From Apus apus (lineage: Eukaryota; Chordata; Aves; Apodiformes; Apodidae): 64,000 bases of DNA. The notes beneath the pieces were generated by a model, which was not told the DNA's origin, did no database searches, and was given only the letters and a program-made list of their open reading frames with translations. A program made the position numbers and the translations under genes. Of the stretch, positions 34,601 to 45,829 are shown piece after piece. The DNA lies in contig NC_067282.1 in NCBI RefSeq assembly GCF_020740795.1, positions 146,058,858 to 146,122,857 on the forward strand, in the 5' to 3' direction. The first letter of the stretch is position 1. Each line of letters starts with the position of its first letter.

Positions 34601-37600
34601 GTCACATGGTTGGCTCTCTTTTCTTCAGAAATTTCCTTCATTTTTTAAAGCCTGGTGCCATTTTCTCTCAAGGTTACAATGAAAGTGTTTGAACCCACTG
34701 ATTCAGTGAAAAGAAAATGACAGTTATTTTTGTATTCCTGGGTTCCCTTTGATGTTCAGCATTAAGTTTTCATTATGCTGCCTTCTTACATGAAATGCAG
34801 AAGTACTTCCTTCTTGAAAGCTTTAGATGGATACACAACTTTATGGGAAGAAGTAGAAGCACTGCATTTCTCAAGTGCTAACTGCATGCTGTCCCTCCCT
34901 TTGTTCCAGTACTCTTTGGCTTATGCCTGCTTGAAACTGGTAAATTACTCATTCTTCTTCTGGCTGCCCTTCTACCTCAGCAACAACTTTGGATGGAAAG
35001 AAGCAGAAGCTGACCAGCTCTCGATTTGGTATGATGTGGGAGGAATCATAGGTGAGTGACCAAGTGAATGACATCTTCCTGCAGCTGCCCTGCTAGCCAT
35101 AGAAAATGAAAGAGAGCAAAAGCATCTCAGAGCAGTCATGTTCCCTGGGATCTAGCTATTTGCTGAATATATGAAAAGCCTTGTTATGTATGCAGCTGCT
35201 TGGCTATTTTGTTGTGGCTTTTTTTCTAAAACACGGAGAATGTGAGCCCCCTAAAGAGTTGACATATAATGTAAAGGGCACTATGGTGTTCTTGGACATT
35301 ACCCCCAGCAGACATTTTTTCTTTACTCGCTAGGACTTCTTGAAAAGCGCTGTGTACAAAATTGTGTCCCTGCTGCTCGCTACTGTATTTCTGACAGATA
35401 CGCTTGAGGGACAATTTAGATCTTGGTTTACTGGGTTTCTGTACTGTCCTTTCTGTCCTGTATTTTTAAGAAGAGACTCAGTGCAGATCTCAGCAGAGCA
35501 GGCAAAACTGTGTTATGTTCAGGAATAAAATGTAATTGCACTTGTGTCTGCTGGCCACAAAATCTGACTCTGTTCCTCCAAAATAAAGAACATACTGTAC
35601 ATGTGTTTAGATTTCCACTCTCCTGTGCTCAATTTATTGCTTTATTACCTAGTCTAGTTAGCTTTCCTAGAATAGACATCCTTGTTTTGGTCTGTTTATG
35701 GTCCTTTCCCCCCCACCACCTCTGTTGCCTTTTCTATATTAGGGCTTTCTCAACATTCTAGTTTTCACCAGCAGAGCAGTTTCTACAGAGGCAGCAGTGA
35801 TACATAAGGTGATTTTTATCAGCTATAGGCATTCATTGTGATTAGTTGCACCAACCTAAGTAGGTGAGAGAGAGGGAATGAGAGGCCTGTGTGCCAGTGC
35901 TTTCCCCATGAAAAGTAACTGCCTTTTCCTGGATGTTCTGTTAAAGAAACCAGCCACAGCTTGCTTACATCCAGAGTTGTGGTGATTCTAGAGCTGCAAT
36001 GATCCTATAGGAAAAGGAAAACAGGAGCATTGGTTCGTTGTGTGCCAGGAAAAGAAAAAAAAGAAAGTAATAAATTCCTGGGAAAGCAGTATGAGTAGTT
36101 TTCCCTGCTCTGTCTGAGCCTCTTAGGTTTATTACTGTCTCTGTGTCTGGGGCAATAAGGGCAGGAGACTTAGTTTTTAGGATTTTAGGGAGAATGTGTA
36201 TTGATGAGGAAGGCAAAAGGCCACTGCACTCAGTGAAATGAGTTTTGTTCAAGGTGTTAACATCCTGAGCCTGACAATGATTTATTTATTATTTTTTTTT
36301 GCAGGTGGGACTATCCAGGGATTGATTTCTGATGTGCTACAGAAGAGAGCCCCAGTACTAGCAATCAGCCTGCTCTTTGCTGTAGGCTCTCTTTTTGGTT
36401 ACAGCCGTGAGTATGCTTTTGTTGTGCAGTGATAAGAGGTTCATTTGGTGCTTCTGAGAGAGAACCAGAGCACAGCCTCTTTGAATGATGTTTTCTGGTC
36501 TTGAAACTGCTTCTGTCAGGATGGCATCTTTTGGTCTACTTTACCTGAAGTGTGGCACTGCACTGAAAGAAATCTGTTCTCTGGTTAATGAGGTGTAAAA
36601 GAATTAGCTGAGTCGTTGGATTTCCCTGTACTAGAGAGTTATGGTACTGATCCTTCTCCAGAGTCAGTGAGATTTTAGGCATTTTCATTGTATCAACACC
36701 ACAAAGAGCAGAGCAGGAAATCTCAGAGGCATCCCTATAGTGAGAGGAAAGACAGGACAGATCTGTTCTGGGTGTATATACATTACAAAGAGGAAGAAGC
36801 TCTTAGACTTCACCACTTGTGCTTCTGTAAGTGGTGAAATGGAAGAGTTTCTGCTTCTTTTATAGTAGATAGAGCTCTTGGGGTTTGGTTATTAAAAGCA
36901 ATGTTGTCAGGAAAACAGCAGAAGGACACAGATCTCATTTCTATGAAATACATAGGAAGCTCTTCCAAGGGTAAGAGTTTTGTGTCTTCAGATATGGTGT
37001 CCTGTGGTATTGGACTGCTTAGCTCACTGGGATGTAATTCCACTTCTCTGTGTCTTCCTGCAAAATGGGGTGGCAATACGGACTGACTTTTGTAGAGCAC
37101 TTTGAGATCTGTGGACTGAAGTCACTGTCAGAGCTGGACTTGAAGTGTGCCTTTCAGAAGCACACTGGCTTACTCAGATGGTCTCAAAGTCAAGTCAATA
37201 AGGTATAACCATTAAATAGCAGGGATTTGGTTTGGTGGGGTTTGATGGAGTTATGCAGGCTCTTGTGCTAACTCATTACTTTCAAAAGTGAAGAGGAAGT
37301 GAAAATAAGATAATTGCTGATGAATTTAGAAGTTTGACAGCAGAGCAGCCAGAGGTCTGGGTCTCTTGTGCTTAACTCAGAATACGCTGCTGTCCAGCCA
37401 GGTACAGAAGGCTTAGACAGACAGTACAAAGTTATTCCACTGTGATAATTTAATTTCCATCAACCAAACTAGGAAACCTTTTTATGTGCATAGTGTGTTG
37501 CACATAGGAGTAATAATGGCCTAAGAATATGTGAAGAGGTCTGCAACTTGCCTTACACATGGTAACTTAACTGTTCATAGGCCCTAAATTGAAGGACTGA

Positions 37601-40600
37601 ATAAGGGATTCAGGTGATGCCTGGAAGAGATATCAGGAGAAAAAAAAAAACAACAGTGACTGAAAAGCACTAAGGGACTGTAGTGGGAAACCAGCTGCAT
37701 GTAGACATTATGATGCTGTTCCTGGAAAGGTGAGCAGAACCTTTAGATGCTCAAACATGGGTTTGTAGGGAGGAATTAGGATATGGGGGTTTGCATTTTT
37801 TACTTTATTGTGCAGCATTCTTTAGGCAGTTGCTGGATTGTGACCTCTAGATCTAATCTCTGTATTTTAAAACAGATTTTGGAAAATTCAGAATGAGTGA
37901 AAGGAGTAATTCAAGTGCTGAATACTTTATGGTGGGAGAGTTTGAGTTGAGTCTAACTTCTCCAGAGAGACAGAGGGAGGATTCTTTTCCTATTCAAATG
38001 GACTTGCACAGAGAATATATGCAAGCTTTGTGTCACAGAAAGAAGCGTAACCAGGCTGGGGCCTAGACCCAGCCAAATCTGATATTGGAAGAGGGCACAA
38101 ACTTCTAATGGCAAGAGTGGCTTTTCTACTGTTAAATGCTCTCAGAGAACTTCTGGGTTTTTAGTCTCTAAATGGTTTGCAAGAAGACTAATCTCTGTGG
38201 AATTATCTAGTCAAATAGAAGTTACTATTGCCACTATGTGGGTGACTGAACAGGTGGTTCAAGCTGGATGTTTGCATACTTTTTTCTGATCCTGAAAAAA
38301 AAATATGAAGGGAGTTTTCAAATTGATTTGTTTTATTTACACTAATTTAGTCTTTCTTCTGCAGGTTCTCCAAACAGCAAACTTATCAATGCAGTGATCA
38401 TGGCAATTACAGGTATTTTATTAACTGCCACTGTTATGCCAGTAGATATCTCTGTACATTGCAGAAAAAACACTAATCCCACCTTCAGGTGGTGGGAATG
38501 CATTTATGCATGCTGCCATCTCTGCTGGTTTTACAGAATGAATAAAAGCTCAGGCTCATTTTCTGTTACTTTTGGAATATAGCTGTAGGAAAACTGCCTT
38601 ACAGAGAGAGGTATAGAACATAGACTGTATAGAATAATGGCTTGGAAATAAAGGGGTTTGCCTTGGCTCAGCATGATGAGGACAGATTTATGCCAAAATA
38701 CCTAGCAGTGGTCTGGTATCTGAGAAAGTGTATGTGTGGCAAAATCATGAGCTGCAGCTCAAATGTGAAGGTGTTTGTCTGTCAGAACCCCAAATGCCTT
38801 GTGTACTGTGAGAGGTCACAAGAGCTGTGTGCAACCAGACATACTGTGCTGTGTCAGGGAATTAAGATTAGCCTTGTGAATAGAGCCTTTCTTTTCAAAC
38901 ACTCCTACTTCAGAACCCTCTGTCCTGTCACGGTGTGTTTTTTGCTTTCCATCTCCACCATGAACCCTTGGAGACTGAGGCTGTAGCATGGGGGTATACT
39001 ACTCCAAAGTAGAAGCGTGTCTAAATCTGCTTCATGCTGAGAGTTTGCACGTGCTTGCTGTTCAAAGGTAGCTGTCTGTATGCAGTTTGGTGCACCCTGG
39101 CTTCTTGCAGAGTATGCCACAGCTAATCACCTGTTTTTTGCTGTTGGATGAACATGAGCTAGTTGGCATTTTCTGTGTGTGTGCTCCAGGTAGGCAGTGT
39201 GTGCTGTGACCATATGCTTCAGCTGAGAGGGTACACTCCTGCCTACAGTTAGTCTGTGATCACTGTCCCTAGACTTAACTGAGCTTTGCGTGGTAGAAAA
39301 TATGTCTTTTGGAGATGTTCTGTTGAAAATCTGTCCTCACGCATGTTCCACGCCAAGGCTGTTTCCTTGACACTTTCAGGATTTTTCATTGGAGGCCCTT
39401 CTAACATGATCAGTTCTGCAATTTCTGCTGACCTGGGGCGCCAGGATCTGGTGAGAGGCAGCAGTGAAGCTTTGGCAACGGTCACGGGAATTGTGGATGG
39501 AACTGGCAGTATTGGTGCTGCAGTGGGCCAGGTGAGCCTACCAAAGGGAAATGGAGGAGAAAGAGACAGAGTCTGTTCTAGTTAGAAATGTGAGCTCATT
39601 CCTCAATCTGAAGTTGCATGGAGAGAGAGAGAGGATTTGGGTTGGTTTGGTTTAATAATAATAACAACAACAATAATAACAATAACAACAACAACAATTT
39701 ATTATTTATTAAGAAAAATCCAAGAGAACATACATGTTTTAAGCTTCCAGTGGGAGCAATTTAATTAAGAACTAAACTTAAGTATTCATAGGGCTAATGT
39801 TATGGCACTTTCATTATGCAAAGGAATTTTAGACTTTCATAATCTGAACTCTGAAAAGCAAGTAAAGTAAATGTCAGTTTCACTAAAAGTAAAATATTTT
39901 TACATTTGGGAGTTTTTTGTTCAAAGGCAATAGCAAACTTTTGCTTACAGAAAAGTTGACTTGTATAGTAAAATCAGAGTACCAGTTATGAATGTTACAG
40001 TGTTTATGAAGTATTTTAAAATTTGCTCTTGTGGTTGGTTCCCCTTTTTATCTGTGGATGTCTTTTACACCTTGTAAATCCAGCACCACTTGCTTTGATA
40101 GTCCTTACAGTATGCTGCCAGAGGTCTGAAGACTAGCCTGTTGCAGAAAAGGAAGCTGACAGTGTGCCCACTGGGGACATTCTTTTAAAATACAAGCATT
40201 AACTATGTGGAAGAACACAGTGGTGCTTTGGGGAGGGGAAGGATTTAGTGGAAAAATCGGAGCCAGTTGTATTCCAGGCATCCACTAGTGCAGGTAACAC
40301 ACCAAGGATGTAGGCAAGGCATCCGAGTTTCTTCTCTGGAAAGGGATTTGGGTTTGTGCTTGCCATTGATTGCCTGGTAAGTACAATTGTTCAGTCTCCA
40401 TTTTGTAGGAAAGATGCTGCTTAGCTCCATTTGACAGGGAAAATTACAAGTGCTTTGTGGACGCCTTAAAGTGCACTGTTATACTCAGTGTTCTTACATT
40501 GTCAAGAGTGTTTCTGTCTTCCCACACATACCATTCAAACTTACGTCATCATAAAAATTGGGGCCTTTAGTTCTGAAAAATTCCACCTGCCTCCCATTCT

Positions 40601-42259
40601 AACATGGCATTTATTTCAGCAGAGACAACCGTGATGTCATTCTGGGGGGGTGTGAATAACAGCAAATGCACAATGAGCATGTTAGAAATTCAGATCCTGT
40701 TTTGTGCTAATATACTCAGTAGTGAAGAAGGGAGGCCCTTGTACAGCATCTGAATAAAAATCTGCTAATAGGGAGTACATTTTCTTTTGTAGCCTGTGTA
40801 GTCCTATTGAACTAGGATGCAGTTCAGAACAGTGTGTAGTCTCAAGTGTCTTGCCTATGATGAAGGGTTAAGCAGTTAATGGTTGCACAGCTCTTGAAAA
40901 TGCGTCCTGTGTAATTTATAAGCCATTCTAGAGCTTTTAGTTCTTCCGAGAGTACTTACGTCCACTTAACGTCCCAGTGTTCTGTGCAAAAACCTCGTAT
41001 TCAGCTGAGTCAATTTGTCACCCTTTGAAACTGTAGTTCTGTATGCTGCTATGAGTTTCTGTAAAACTTCAGGATGGTAACTCTGCTTTGCTGAGACTGT
41101 GGGTTTTGTACAGAAAGGCTGGTGTCCTGAGTTACCTCTTCTGACAGGAAAGGATCAGCTGGAAGGTTTTGTGATCAGCTCTGTATGGAGTGTTAACTGC
41201 CCACAGATTCTAGAAAATGAAAGAGTAATGCCTGAAAGTCATGCTTTCTTCCCAGTTTGAAGAATAATTTTTTTTCTTCCCCTTTCTTTTTAGTACCTAG
41301 TGTCTTTGATCCAGGACAACCTGGGATGGATGTGGGTTTTCTATTTCTTTATTCTAATGGTAAGAAATATCCTTTTTTAGAATACTTAAAGGTCAATTTG
41401 CAGTAGAAAGTTTTTGTGAGAACCTGAAAGTTGTGACCTAGGCATGAAATCTGTTTCTGCAGCAGCTGCAGACTCTAATGCCATTCTTAGTGGTCTATGG
41501 TTTGCCTTTGCCTAAGAGTGTCTAAATCAACTGGATTCATTTTGGATCCTTTAAAGTTGCATTGGCCAATGGAAACTGAGATTGTGGTAGAGGCACAAAA
41601 ATACCTGAATGCATTTCCTAAAGCTTATACCACCTAACTGACTTCCTTCTTCATTGCCATGAGACTTAGTTCCTAGTACTTTCAGGGGGATAAAGTTAAG
41701 CTGCTTGTCTGCTGGCTCTTGAAGATTAGTGGAAGGAGAGACGAGGATCTTGAAATTAAAATGAAGATGGCTTGTCGTGGTATTCTACTGGGAGAGAAGA
41801 CCATTTGGGCCCTGATCTCCTTAGCATTGCCACAGTGGTGAATGCTGTACAATTCACCCATTCTTCCCTGCTAGAAGTGCCAGGGATTGTCTTTGGATCT
41901 GTGCTGACAAGGGAAAAGGCCACTTTGGTGGCCAGGAGGAAGCCATTGAGAAGGTGAAGAGCTCATCTTCTTTTCATAAATATCGTGACAGCTGAAATCG
42001 TACAAGCTTTTCTGCAAGCATAGTCCTTCCATCTGCTCTTCCACTTTGTCGTCTCTTCTCTTAGCCTGTATCTTTCTGGGGAGGCTTTGAATGCACATCA
42101 GAGTGCAGGATGGCTACAGCTGTGGTTGCTCTGTGCTAACTGTCCTGGATGTGCTTCTTTTCACAGACGAGTTCAACAGTCCTGTTCATTTCGCCATTAA
42201 TAGTGAGGGAGATCACATTACTCCTGCACGAGCGGCGCTTGCGAATGCTGGCTGAGTGA
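22505..42259 (+). CDS. SLC37A3: SLC37A3 sugar-phosphate-family transporter, complete, 501 residues
   Basis: Multi-pass (about 12 helices) MFS membrane protein of the organophosphate:phosphate antiporter-like SLC37 family. Published work places SLC37A3 in lysosomes with ATRAID, where the pair lets nitrogen bisphosphonates reach the cytosol; glucose-6-phosphate exchange has not been shown for it. Fourteen coding exons: 22505-22605, 23520-23634, 26126-26218, 26711-26794, 27986-28131, 28763-28859, 29567-29651, 30690-30871, 34910-35051, 36305-36406, 38365-38412, 39380-39531, 41294-41359, 42167-42259 (1506 nt, all phases agree). Landmarks: [13 protein letters not shown] after helix 1, NxS/T sites at N62 and N75, MFS loop GDRLNLR (112-118), WFGKAGRGFVFG, an acidic central loop with DDDDADDDD (263-271), and SADLGRQ. 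Human has 494 residues. No frameshift or stop is seen. Start: ATG with A at -3 and G at +4, after in-frame stops. Confidence 0.97.
23520..23634 (+). CDS. SLC37A3: SLC37A3 coding exon 2 (residues 34-72)
   Basis: Encodes [20 protein letters not shown] and the luminal loop with an NST site at N62. Ends PYE|gtaagg. Confidence 0.95.
24646..24672. repeat. (TA)n(CA)n microsatellite
   Basis: Alternating purine-pyrimidine run, tatatatatata then cacacacacata, in an SLC37A3 intron. Confidence 0.9.
26126..26218 (+). CDS. SLC37A3: SLC37A3 coding exon 3 (residues 73-103)
   Basis: Encodes [19 protein letters not shown] and on to FLFSYAV (helix 2). NSS at N75 is a second possible glycosylation site. Phase 0 at both ends. 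Confidence 0.95.
26711..26794 (+). CDS. SLC37A3: SLC37A3 coding exon 4 (residues 104-131)
   Basis: Encodes [20 protein letters not shown], carrying the MFS signature loop between helices 2 and 3, then GMCSSALV. Phase 0 at both ends. Confidence 0.95.
27986..28131 (+). CDS. SLC37A3: SLC37A3 coding exon 5 (residues 132-180)
   Basis: Encodes [39 protein letters not shown] and AG, a strongly conserved part of the family (helices 4-5 region). Confidence 0.95.
28763..28859 (+). CDS. SLC37A3: SLC37A3 coding exon 6 (residues 180-212)
   Basis: Encodes [20 protein letters not shown] through VLKYGYE. It follows a good acceptor, ..ctctgcag. Confidence 0.95.
29100..29330 (+). mobile_element. Old, diverged CR1 LINE fragment, 3' end
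   Basis: The + strand keeps the CR1 sense pattern: a segment like ttaagcattggaacaaggg, then aggatttcaagacctgattg, and near the right end acagtcccttccaatata. Divergence is high, so it is older than the other copies. Confidence 0.7.
29567..29651 (+). CDS. SLC37A3: SLC37A3 coding exon 7 (residues 213-241)
   Basis: Encodes helix 6: [20 protein letters not shown] then LLTSPKEV. Donor G|gtaagt. Confidence 0.95.
29652..30689 (+). other. SLC37A3: SLC37A3 intron 7
   Basis: 1.04 kb. Overlapping frames of 116-118 codons occur on both strands (30321-30699) but resemble nothing. They are not called. Confidence 0.85.
30690..30871 (+). CDS. SLC37A3: SLC37A3 coding exon 8 (central acidic loop, residues 241-301)
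   Basis: Encodes the cytosolic loop between the two six-helix halves, [20 protein letters not shown], an Asp-rich run and [15 protein letters not shown]. Its donor lies 24 bp before the left copy of the direct repeat flanking the CR1 mosaic. Confidence 0.95.
30755..30781 (+). repeat. SLC37A3: In-frame GAT triplet repeat (Asp run) in SLC37A3 exon 8
   Basis: Four GAT, one GCA, three GAT and a GAC code for DDDDADDDD at residues 263-271, in a loop that is acidic but without this run in human. Such coding microsatellites can vary in length. Confidence 0.9.
30896..30917 (+). repeat. Left copy of 22-bp direct repeat flanking the CR1 mosaic
   Basis: Reads catctgacttatgctgttaa (plus ac) and matches 32647-32668 with one T/C difference. 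The similarity extends weakly a few bases further left. Confidence 0.85.
30986..32640 (-). mobile_element. Mosaic of CR1 LINE fragments, all antisense to SLC37A3
   Basis: Successive CR1 3' ends begin at about 30986, 31378 and 31620, each starting with the reverse-complement CR1 tail (for example gaatcacagaatggtttagg). A longer third copy runs to about 32240, then further CR1 pol segments run to 32640. The minus strand of the third copy still has an uninterrupted pol C-terminal frame (31842-32189: [16 protein letters not shown], then [17 protein letters not shown]). A join near 32240 (frame ..[10 protein letters not shown]) marks a break between pieces. Either repeated insertion into earlier copies or rearrangement built this. 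Confidence 0.93.
32647..32668 (+). repeat. Right copy of 22-bp direct repeat flanking the CR1 mosaic
   Basis: Reads catctgacttacgctgttaa (plus ac), immediately after the right end of the CR1 sequence. Compare 30896-30917. Confidence 0.85.
34910..35051 (+). CDS. SLC37A3: SLC37A3 coding exon 9 (residues 302-349)
   Basis: Encodes [20 protein letters not shown] and [18 protein letters not shown] then IWYDVGGII, nearly identical to human (helices 7-8). Confidence 0.96.
36305..36406 (+). CDS. SLC37A3: SLC37A3 coding exon 10 (residues 349-383)
   Basis: Encodes [20 protein letters not shown] and [14 protein letters not shown]. Acceptor preceded by a T-rich tract. Donor C|gtgagt. Confidence 0.96.
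37045..37125 (-). repeat. Possible ancient MIR-like SINE fossil
   Basis: The + strand has the typical reversed MIR-like order: cttctctgtgtcttcctgca, then aaaatgggg, then tagagcactttgagatctg. Too diverged to name the family. Confidence 0.4.
38365..38412 (+). CDS. SLC37A3: SLC37A3 coding exon 11 (48 nt, residues 383-399)
   Basis: A microexon-sized segment encoding [16 protein letters not shown], matching human RSPNDKSINALLMTVT. Splice sites ..cttctgcag and G|gtattt. Confidence 0.93.
39380..39531 (+). CDS. SLC37A3: SLC37A3 coding exon 12 (residues 399-449)
   Basis: Encodes [20 protein letters not shown], the family's most conserved C-terminal stretch, then [20 protein letters not shown] and [11 protein letters not shown]. 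Confidence 0.96.
39652..39710. repeat. (AAT/AAC)n microsatellite
   Basis: About 59 bases of aataat and aacaac triplets in SLC37A3 intron 12. Confidence 0.92.
41294..41359 (+). CDS. SLC37A3: SLC37A3 coding exon 13 (residues 450-471)
   Basis: A 66-nt, phase-0 exon encoding [19 protein letters not shown] and ILM (start of the last helices). Confidence 0.95.
42167..42259 (+). CDS. SLC37A3: SLC37A3 terminal coding exon (residues 472-501)
   Basis: Encodes [16 protein letters not shown] then a basic tail [13 protein letters not shown], stop TGA at 42257-42259. It matches human up to LIVREI and diverges after it. Confidence 0.95.
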   Translation, partial: TSSTVLFISPLIVREITLLLHERRLRMLAE

Positions 42260-44332
42260 CTTCTGCTTGCCTCTGGGAGGACTGTTGTATGGGCCTGACA
42301 GCTGGAACACTAATCAGAACTCTGGGTGACCTGTTTCATACATCCTCCAGGTTTGGACTAATTCCGAATGGCTCTGCAAGACTTGATTGACCTGCCTTTA
42401 CAAGCTCCAGAGTGCAGTACCAAATACCCGTCCTGAGACCTCCCCCATCATGGAACTGCTGACCTAAGCTAGACAATCCATGGGACTGGTGGATTGTCCC
42501 AGCCTACCAGACCCTTCCATGTCAGCAGTCGTGCTAGTCTTTTGTGTTGGGTGGTCTCACTGCTATACCCTTTCTTATTTATTTCTGGATGTCCTGACCA
42601 AAGGTCGACTGTCTAAAACTGACAGTGGAGAGGCTGTCTTGCAATGAATTTTTATGCTCTGTTGTGCCAGTGAAATCATACAGTGCATTTCATGGGTAGT
42701 CTAAATTTATCATCACTTTAGCTTTTAGAAAAGGCTAAAATAATTATTTGGAATTTGCACTGTCCAATTGTCTAAAAAATGCTGTTGCTAAATCTCTGCA
42801 CAGACGGACCTCTGCCATCCCTAGCTATTAACTGTTACATATTCCAGTAGATTCACATGGAGAAGTTACTTCCATTGTTTTTAGCATTTTTAAATAATAA
42901 TAATATTACTAATCTCTGGGAAGTTAGATTTCAGTTTTTAAACTATTTAAGCAGACAGATAGTGTGCAATACTTTACTGTGATCTCTGAAAATAAGCCTT
43001 AATAGATCCTTTGTGTCTAAAGGATCTTTGAATGGCTTTGGGGATCGCTAATGGGACACATAGTTTCATTACTGCTTTGTTATTTCAATTCTCATCAATA
43101 CTGACCAAACTTGGACTGTCAGGTGACCCTGTGAAGGAAGCTGGTGTCAGTGATTACATACTCCTTGGGCAAGTGGTTATCTCCAGCAAAGGAGAACCAA
43201 AATGGAATTAAAGGAATTTAAGGGACCTGGCTGCTTTCGGACACAAGCTTCCTGAGAGGGATTCTGGAGCATGCTCATGGAACAGCATCAATGACCAAGT
43301 GCTGCTGTCTTGCCCCATGCTCTTCTGCCTATGGCTGGTAGGGAACCTCAAGCTTCAGAGTTTTAAAGCTCGAGTAGTACCTTGAAGAGAAAGGTAGATG
43401 CAAGTCAGCACTAAAAACACGTGGCTGCCCTTAGTACGGTGGTATTGGAGTAAGTCTCAGTACTGCGGTATGCAGGGTGACTGACAGACACCTCTCACCT
43501 TTGTTGATGTTAATGGGATTGTCAACTAACTCAACAGATTATCTGCTTATGCCTTGGGATGTGTCATTGTAAGAGGTATTGTGTCAACCAGCAGAACTCC
43601 TGATCAAACGCTCAATTGAACTAGTCAGTGATGCCTGGAGGCGGGTGGGGGGAAGGAAAATTCTTGGAGCTGAAAATGTGACATTTTTTAAATGGGAAAA
43701 GTTGCCTTTTAAAAATGTACAGTGTTTTTATTTTGGTGTTGTTTTTTTTTTAAGATTGATGAATGTCAATTTTTAGTCATGTTAACTGTAATGAATGGAA
43801 CATTTATTAGTGCCTTACAGTTTTACTGTATTGAACGATTTCTTGGTGACTGCAGCTGCTGCAGTGACTGCTCTGTGCACAGCTTTGCCTACTGTGAAAA
43901 TCAGTTGCTTCATTTTATACTTTTTCTGAGAGTCTCTTTCTTTTTCGGTGGAGGTGATTCTTGCATTTTTTTGCTAACCCTTGAAAAATTTCAGTGCTTG
44001 GGAAAATGATGGCATTAAGCTGATGAGGGACCTAAATCCTGTTCTTGTCTCTTCTCGTTCCCATTCCAATTTTTGCCTGTATAATTAGAGCCGGAGACTG
44101 AGAATCTATCATCCTGCTCTCAGAATTATGCCCTGGGGTTGGTGTTCACATCCCAAGCTACTCATTAGCCCCTGTACAAATAGAATCCAAACTCCCTGAA
44201 ATTTAGTTCCAGAAAGGATGGCGGCACCGTTTGCCCCAGCCACGCTGTCTGAGAGTCTGTGGTTTTAAATTCCAACCTGGATGAGCTTTTTGGAAGGCCG
44301 TCTGGGTGCTAGATAAGCTTCTGATGAAAGGT

Positions 44333-44368
44333 GGGGTGGGAAGGGGACATGGGCGGGGGGCAGGGGGG
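44333..44368 (+). promoter_or_regulatory. SLC37A3: Potential G-quadruplex in SLC37A3 3' UTR
   Basis: Five or more runs of at least three G within 36 bases on the transcribed-sense strand (ggggtggg, gggg, ggg, gggggg, gggggg). Confidence 0.55.
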
Positions 44369-44691
44369 AGGAGAGGCAGCCCCTGTAACAAATGGTTTCC
44401 TGTAAACAGTTCTGTCCCCTCTTGAGAAGTGTGGGATGTGCTGCGAGCGCTGCAAGCACAAGCTGCCCCGCAGCTTGCATCTGAGTGTCCGGCCCTGCTT
44501 TGAGGCCACCCCCAATTAGTTAGGCGTGCCTGCAACTTCAGGATTGTTTTGTTGTTTTCCTGGAGCTTTGGTTCTGTGTATTTCCTCAAGGAGCTCAGAT
44601 GGAGAAAGGTGTTTTGTTGTTGGTTTTGTGGTTTGTTGTTGTTTTTTTTCAATCCAATCATGTCCAAACTGATCCTGCGTGAATAAACTTC

Positions 44692-44697
44692 GACTTG
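44692..44697 (+). terminator. SLC37A3: SLC37A3 poly(A) signal AATAAA
   Basis: First canonical hexamer after the stop, 2.43 kb downstream. T/G-rich sequence (ttgttccatgtgctttatt) follows. A second AATAAA at 44977-44982 may serve as a distal site. Confidence 0.7.
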
Positions 44698-45675
44698 ATC
44701 TGGGCTAATTGTTCCATGTGCTTTATTCCACTCTTCTCGAGGTGGTTCTGCTGAGCGTGCTGCTCTTCCTCCTAGTTATTAGGCTGAGTTCTAACAGCTG
44801 CGTTTCACTCAACTGCTGTGAAGACCTGAACGTTGACAAATGCTGAAACCAAACCCTCATCCCAGCCCAAGAGCTGGCCGTGTCCCACACGCTGCGATTT
44901 CGCACTCTTCCTGATCAGTCTCATGAGAAGCTTTCTGGGAGCCCCCTTAACAGAGATGCTGTAATTAATGGCCCTAAATAAAGAAGCCAGAACATATACT
45001 TGGATTGATTTCTTTTTTTTTTATCTGCATGTAGAAGTCAGGTGTTCTTCCCTTGTAATTAAATGTGCCATGTGGCTGCTGGCCCTGCTGTGCCTTGTCT
45101 CCTGTGGCTTGTTTCTTTGAACACAAACCCACACCTATGCTTTAGTTGTGTTTAAATGGACACAGTGGGGAACTTTGTGTTTTATAGTTTACTGTAAATT
45201 CAGAGTTGAGCACAATACTGGGTTGCTGGAGAAAACCCCATGCCTGCGTGTTCTGGTCCCTCTACTCCAAGTAGTTTGGTGGTGCTGTTCATCAAGAAAA
45301 GTAATAATTAATATTTTTACCACTTTTCTGTCACTGTTTTTTGTTGTGTTTTTGTGTTTTTTTTTTTCCTGCTCATGAGGAACTTCCCAGCCTACTCTGG
45401 AAGTAGTGGAGCTAGGAAGGAGTCGAGCTTTGCTTGAGTATCTAATTGAAAATGCTGATGGCAGTCCCCACCGTCACCACTGCGACTGTGTTCTCCAGAG
45501 CCCAGTGCTGGGGCAAGCAGAAGTGTTGGAATTACTTAACTTTTCAGAGTGCAAAGGAAGCGCATCCGGAACTGATCTCTGGGTGTTTGGCTGCAGCCCT
45601 GGATGTAAAAGACTGAAAAAATTGGTTAGGAAAGCAAAGGTGTGCCTCAGCCCCATGATGCTTTTTTGTACCAGG

Positions 45676-45829
45676 GAGGTGGTTGAGTCAGCATCCCCAG
45701 ATGTGTTTAAGGGTTGTTTGGATGTGGTGTTGGTGGATCTGGTTTAGGGGAGAACTTTGTAGAGTAGGGATGATGGTTGGACTCGGTGATCCCAAGGGTC
45801 TTTCCAACCTGAATAGTTCTGTGATTCTA
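45676..45829 (+). mobile_element. CR1 LINE fragment, 3' end, truncated
   Basis: Reads gaggtggttgagtc, then gatgtgtttaagggttgttt, then gatgatggttggactcggtg, and ends in the CR1 tail (agttctgtgattct). It is the reverse complement of the start of the third copy in the intron 8 mosaic (31620-31760), so the same subfamily. Confidence 0.93.

Larger units (their letters stand above)
30872..34909 (+). other. SLC37A3: SLC37A3 intron 8 (4.0 kb, largest)
   Basis: Contains the CR1 mosaic and its flanking direct repeats in its left half. From 32700 to 34909 I see nothing recognisable beyond A/T-rich patches (about 34028-34060). Confidence 0.9.
35052..39379 (+). other. SLC37A3: SLC37A3 introns 9, 10 and 11
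   Basis: Introns 35052-36304, 36407-38364 and 38413-39379. Intron 10 holds a possible ancient SINE (37045-37125). The rest has only chance frames. Confidence 0.85.
39532..42166 (+). other. SLC37A3: SLC37A3 introns 12 and 13
   Basis: Introns 39532-41293 and 41360-42166. A GA run (about 39621-39633) and an AAT/AAC repeat (39652-39710) lie near the start. Otherwise nothing recognisable. Confidence 0.85.
42260..44715 (+). other. SLC37A3: SLC37A3 3' UTR (end estimated)
   Basis: From the stop codon to just past the first AATAAA. No earlier canonical poly(A) signal is present. It contains an A/T-rich part (42880-42960), a G-rich cluster (44333-44368) and GTTT-rich sequence (44585-44650). The 154-codon antisense frame at 44203-44667 is GC-driven and not supported. 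Confidence 0.7.

Noticed and set aside
44203-44667. 154-codon antisense frame in the SLC37A3 3' UTR
   Set aside because: GC- and GTTT-driven composition, no family resemblance, and antisense to a UTR.
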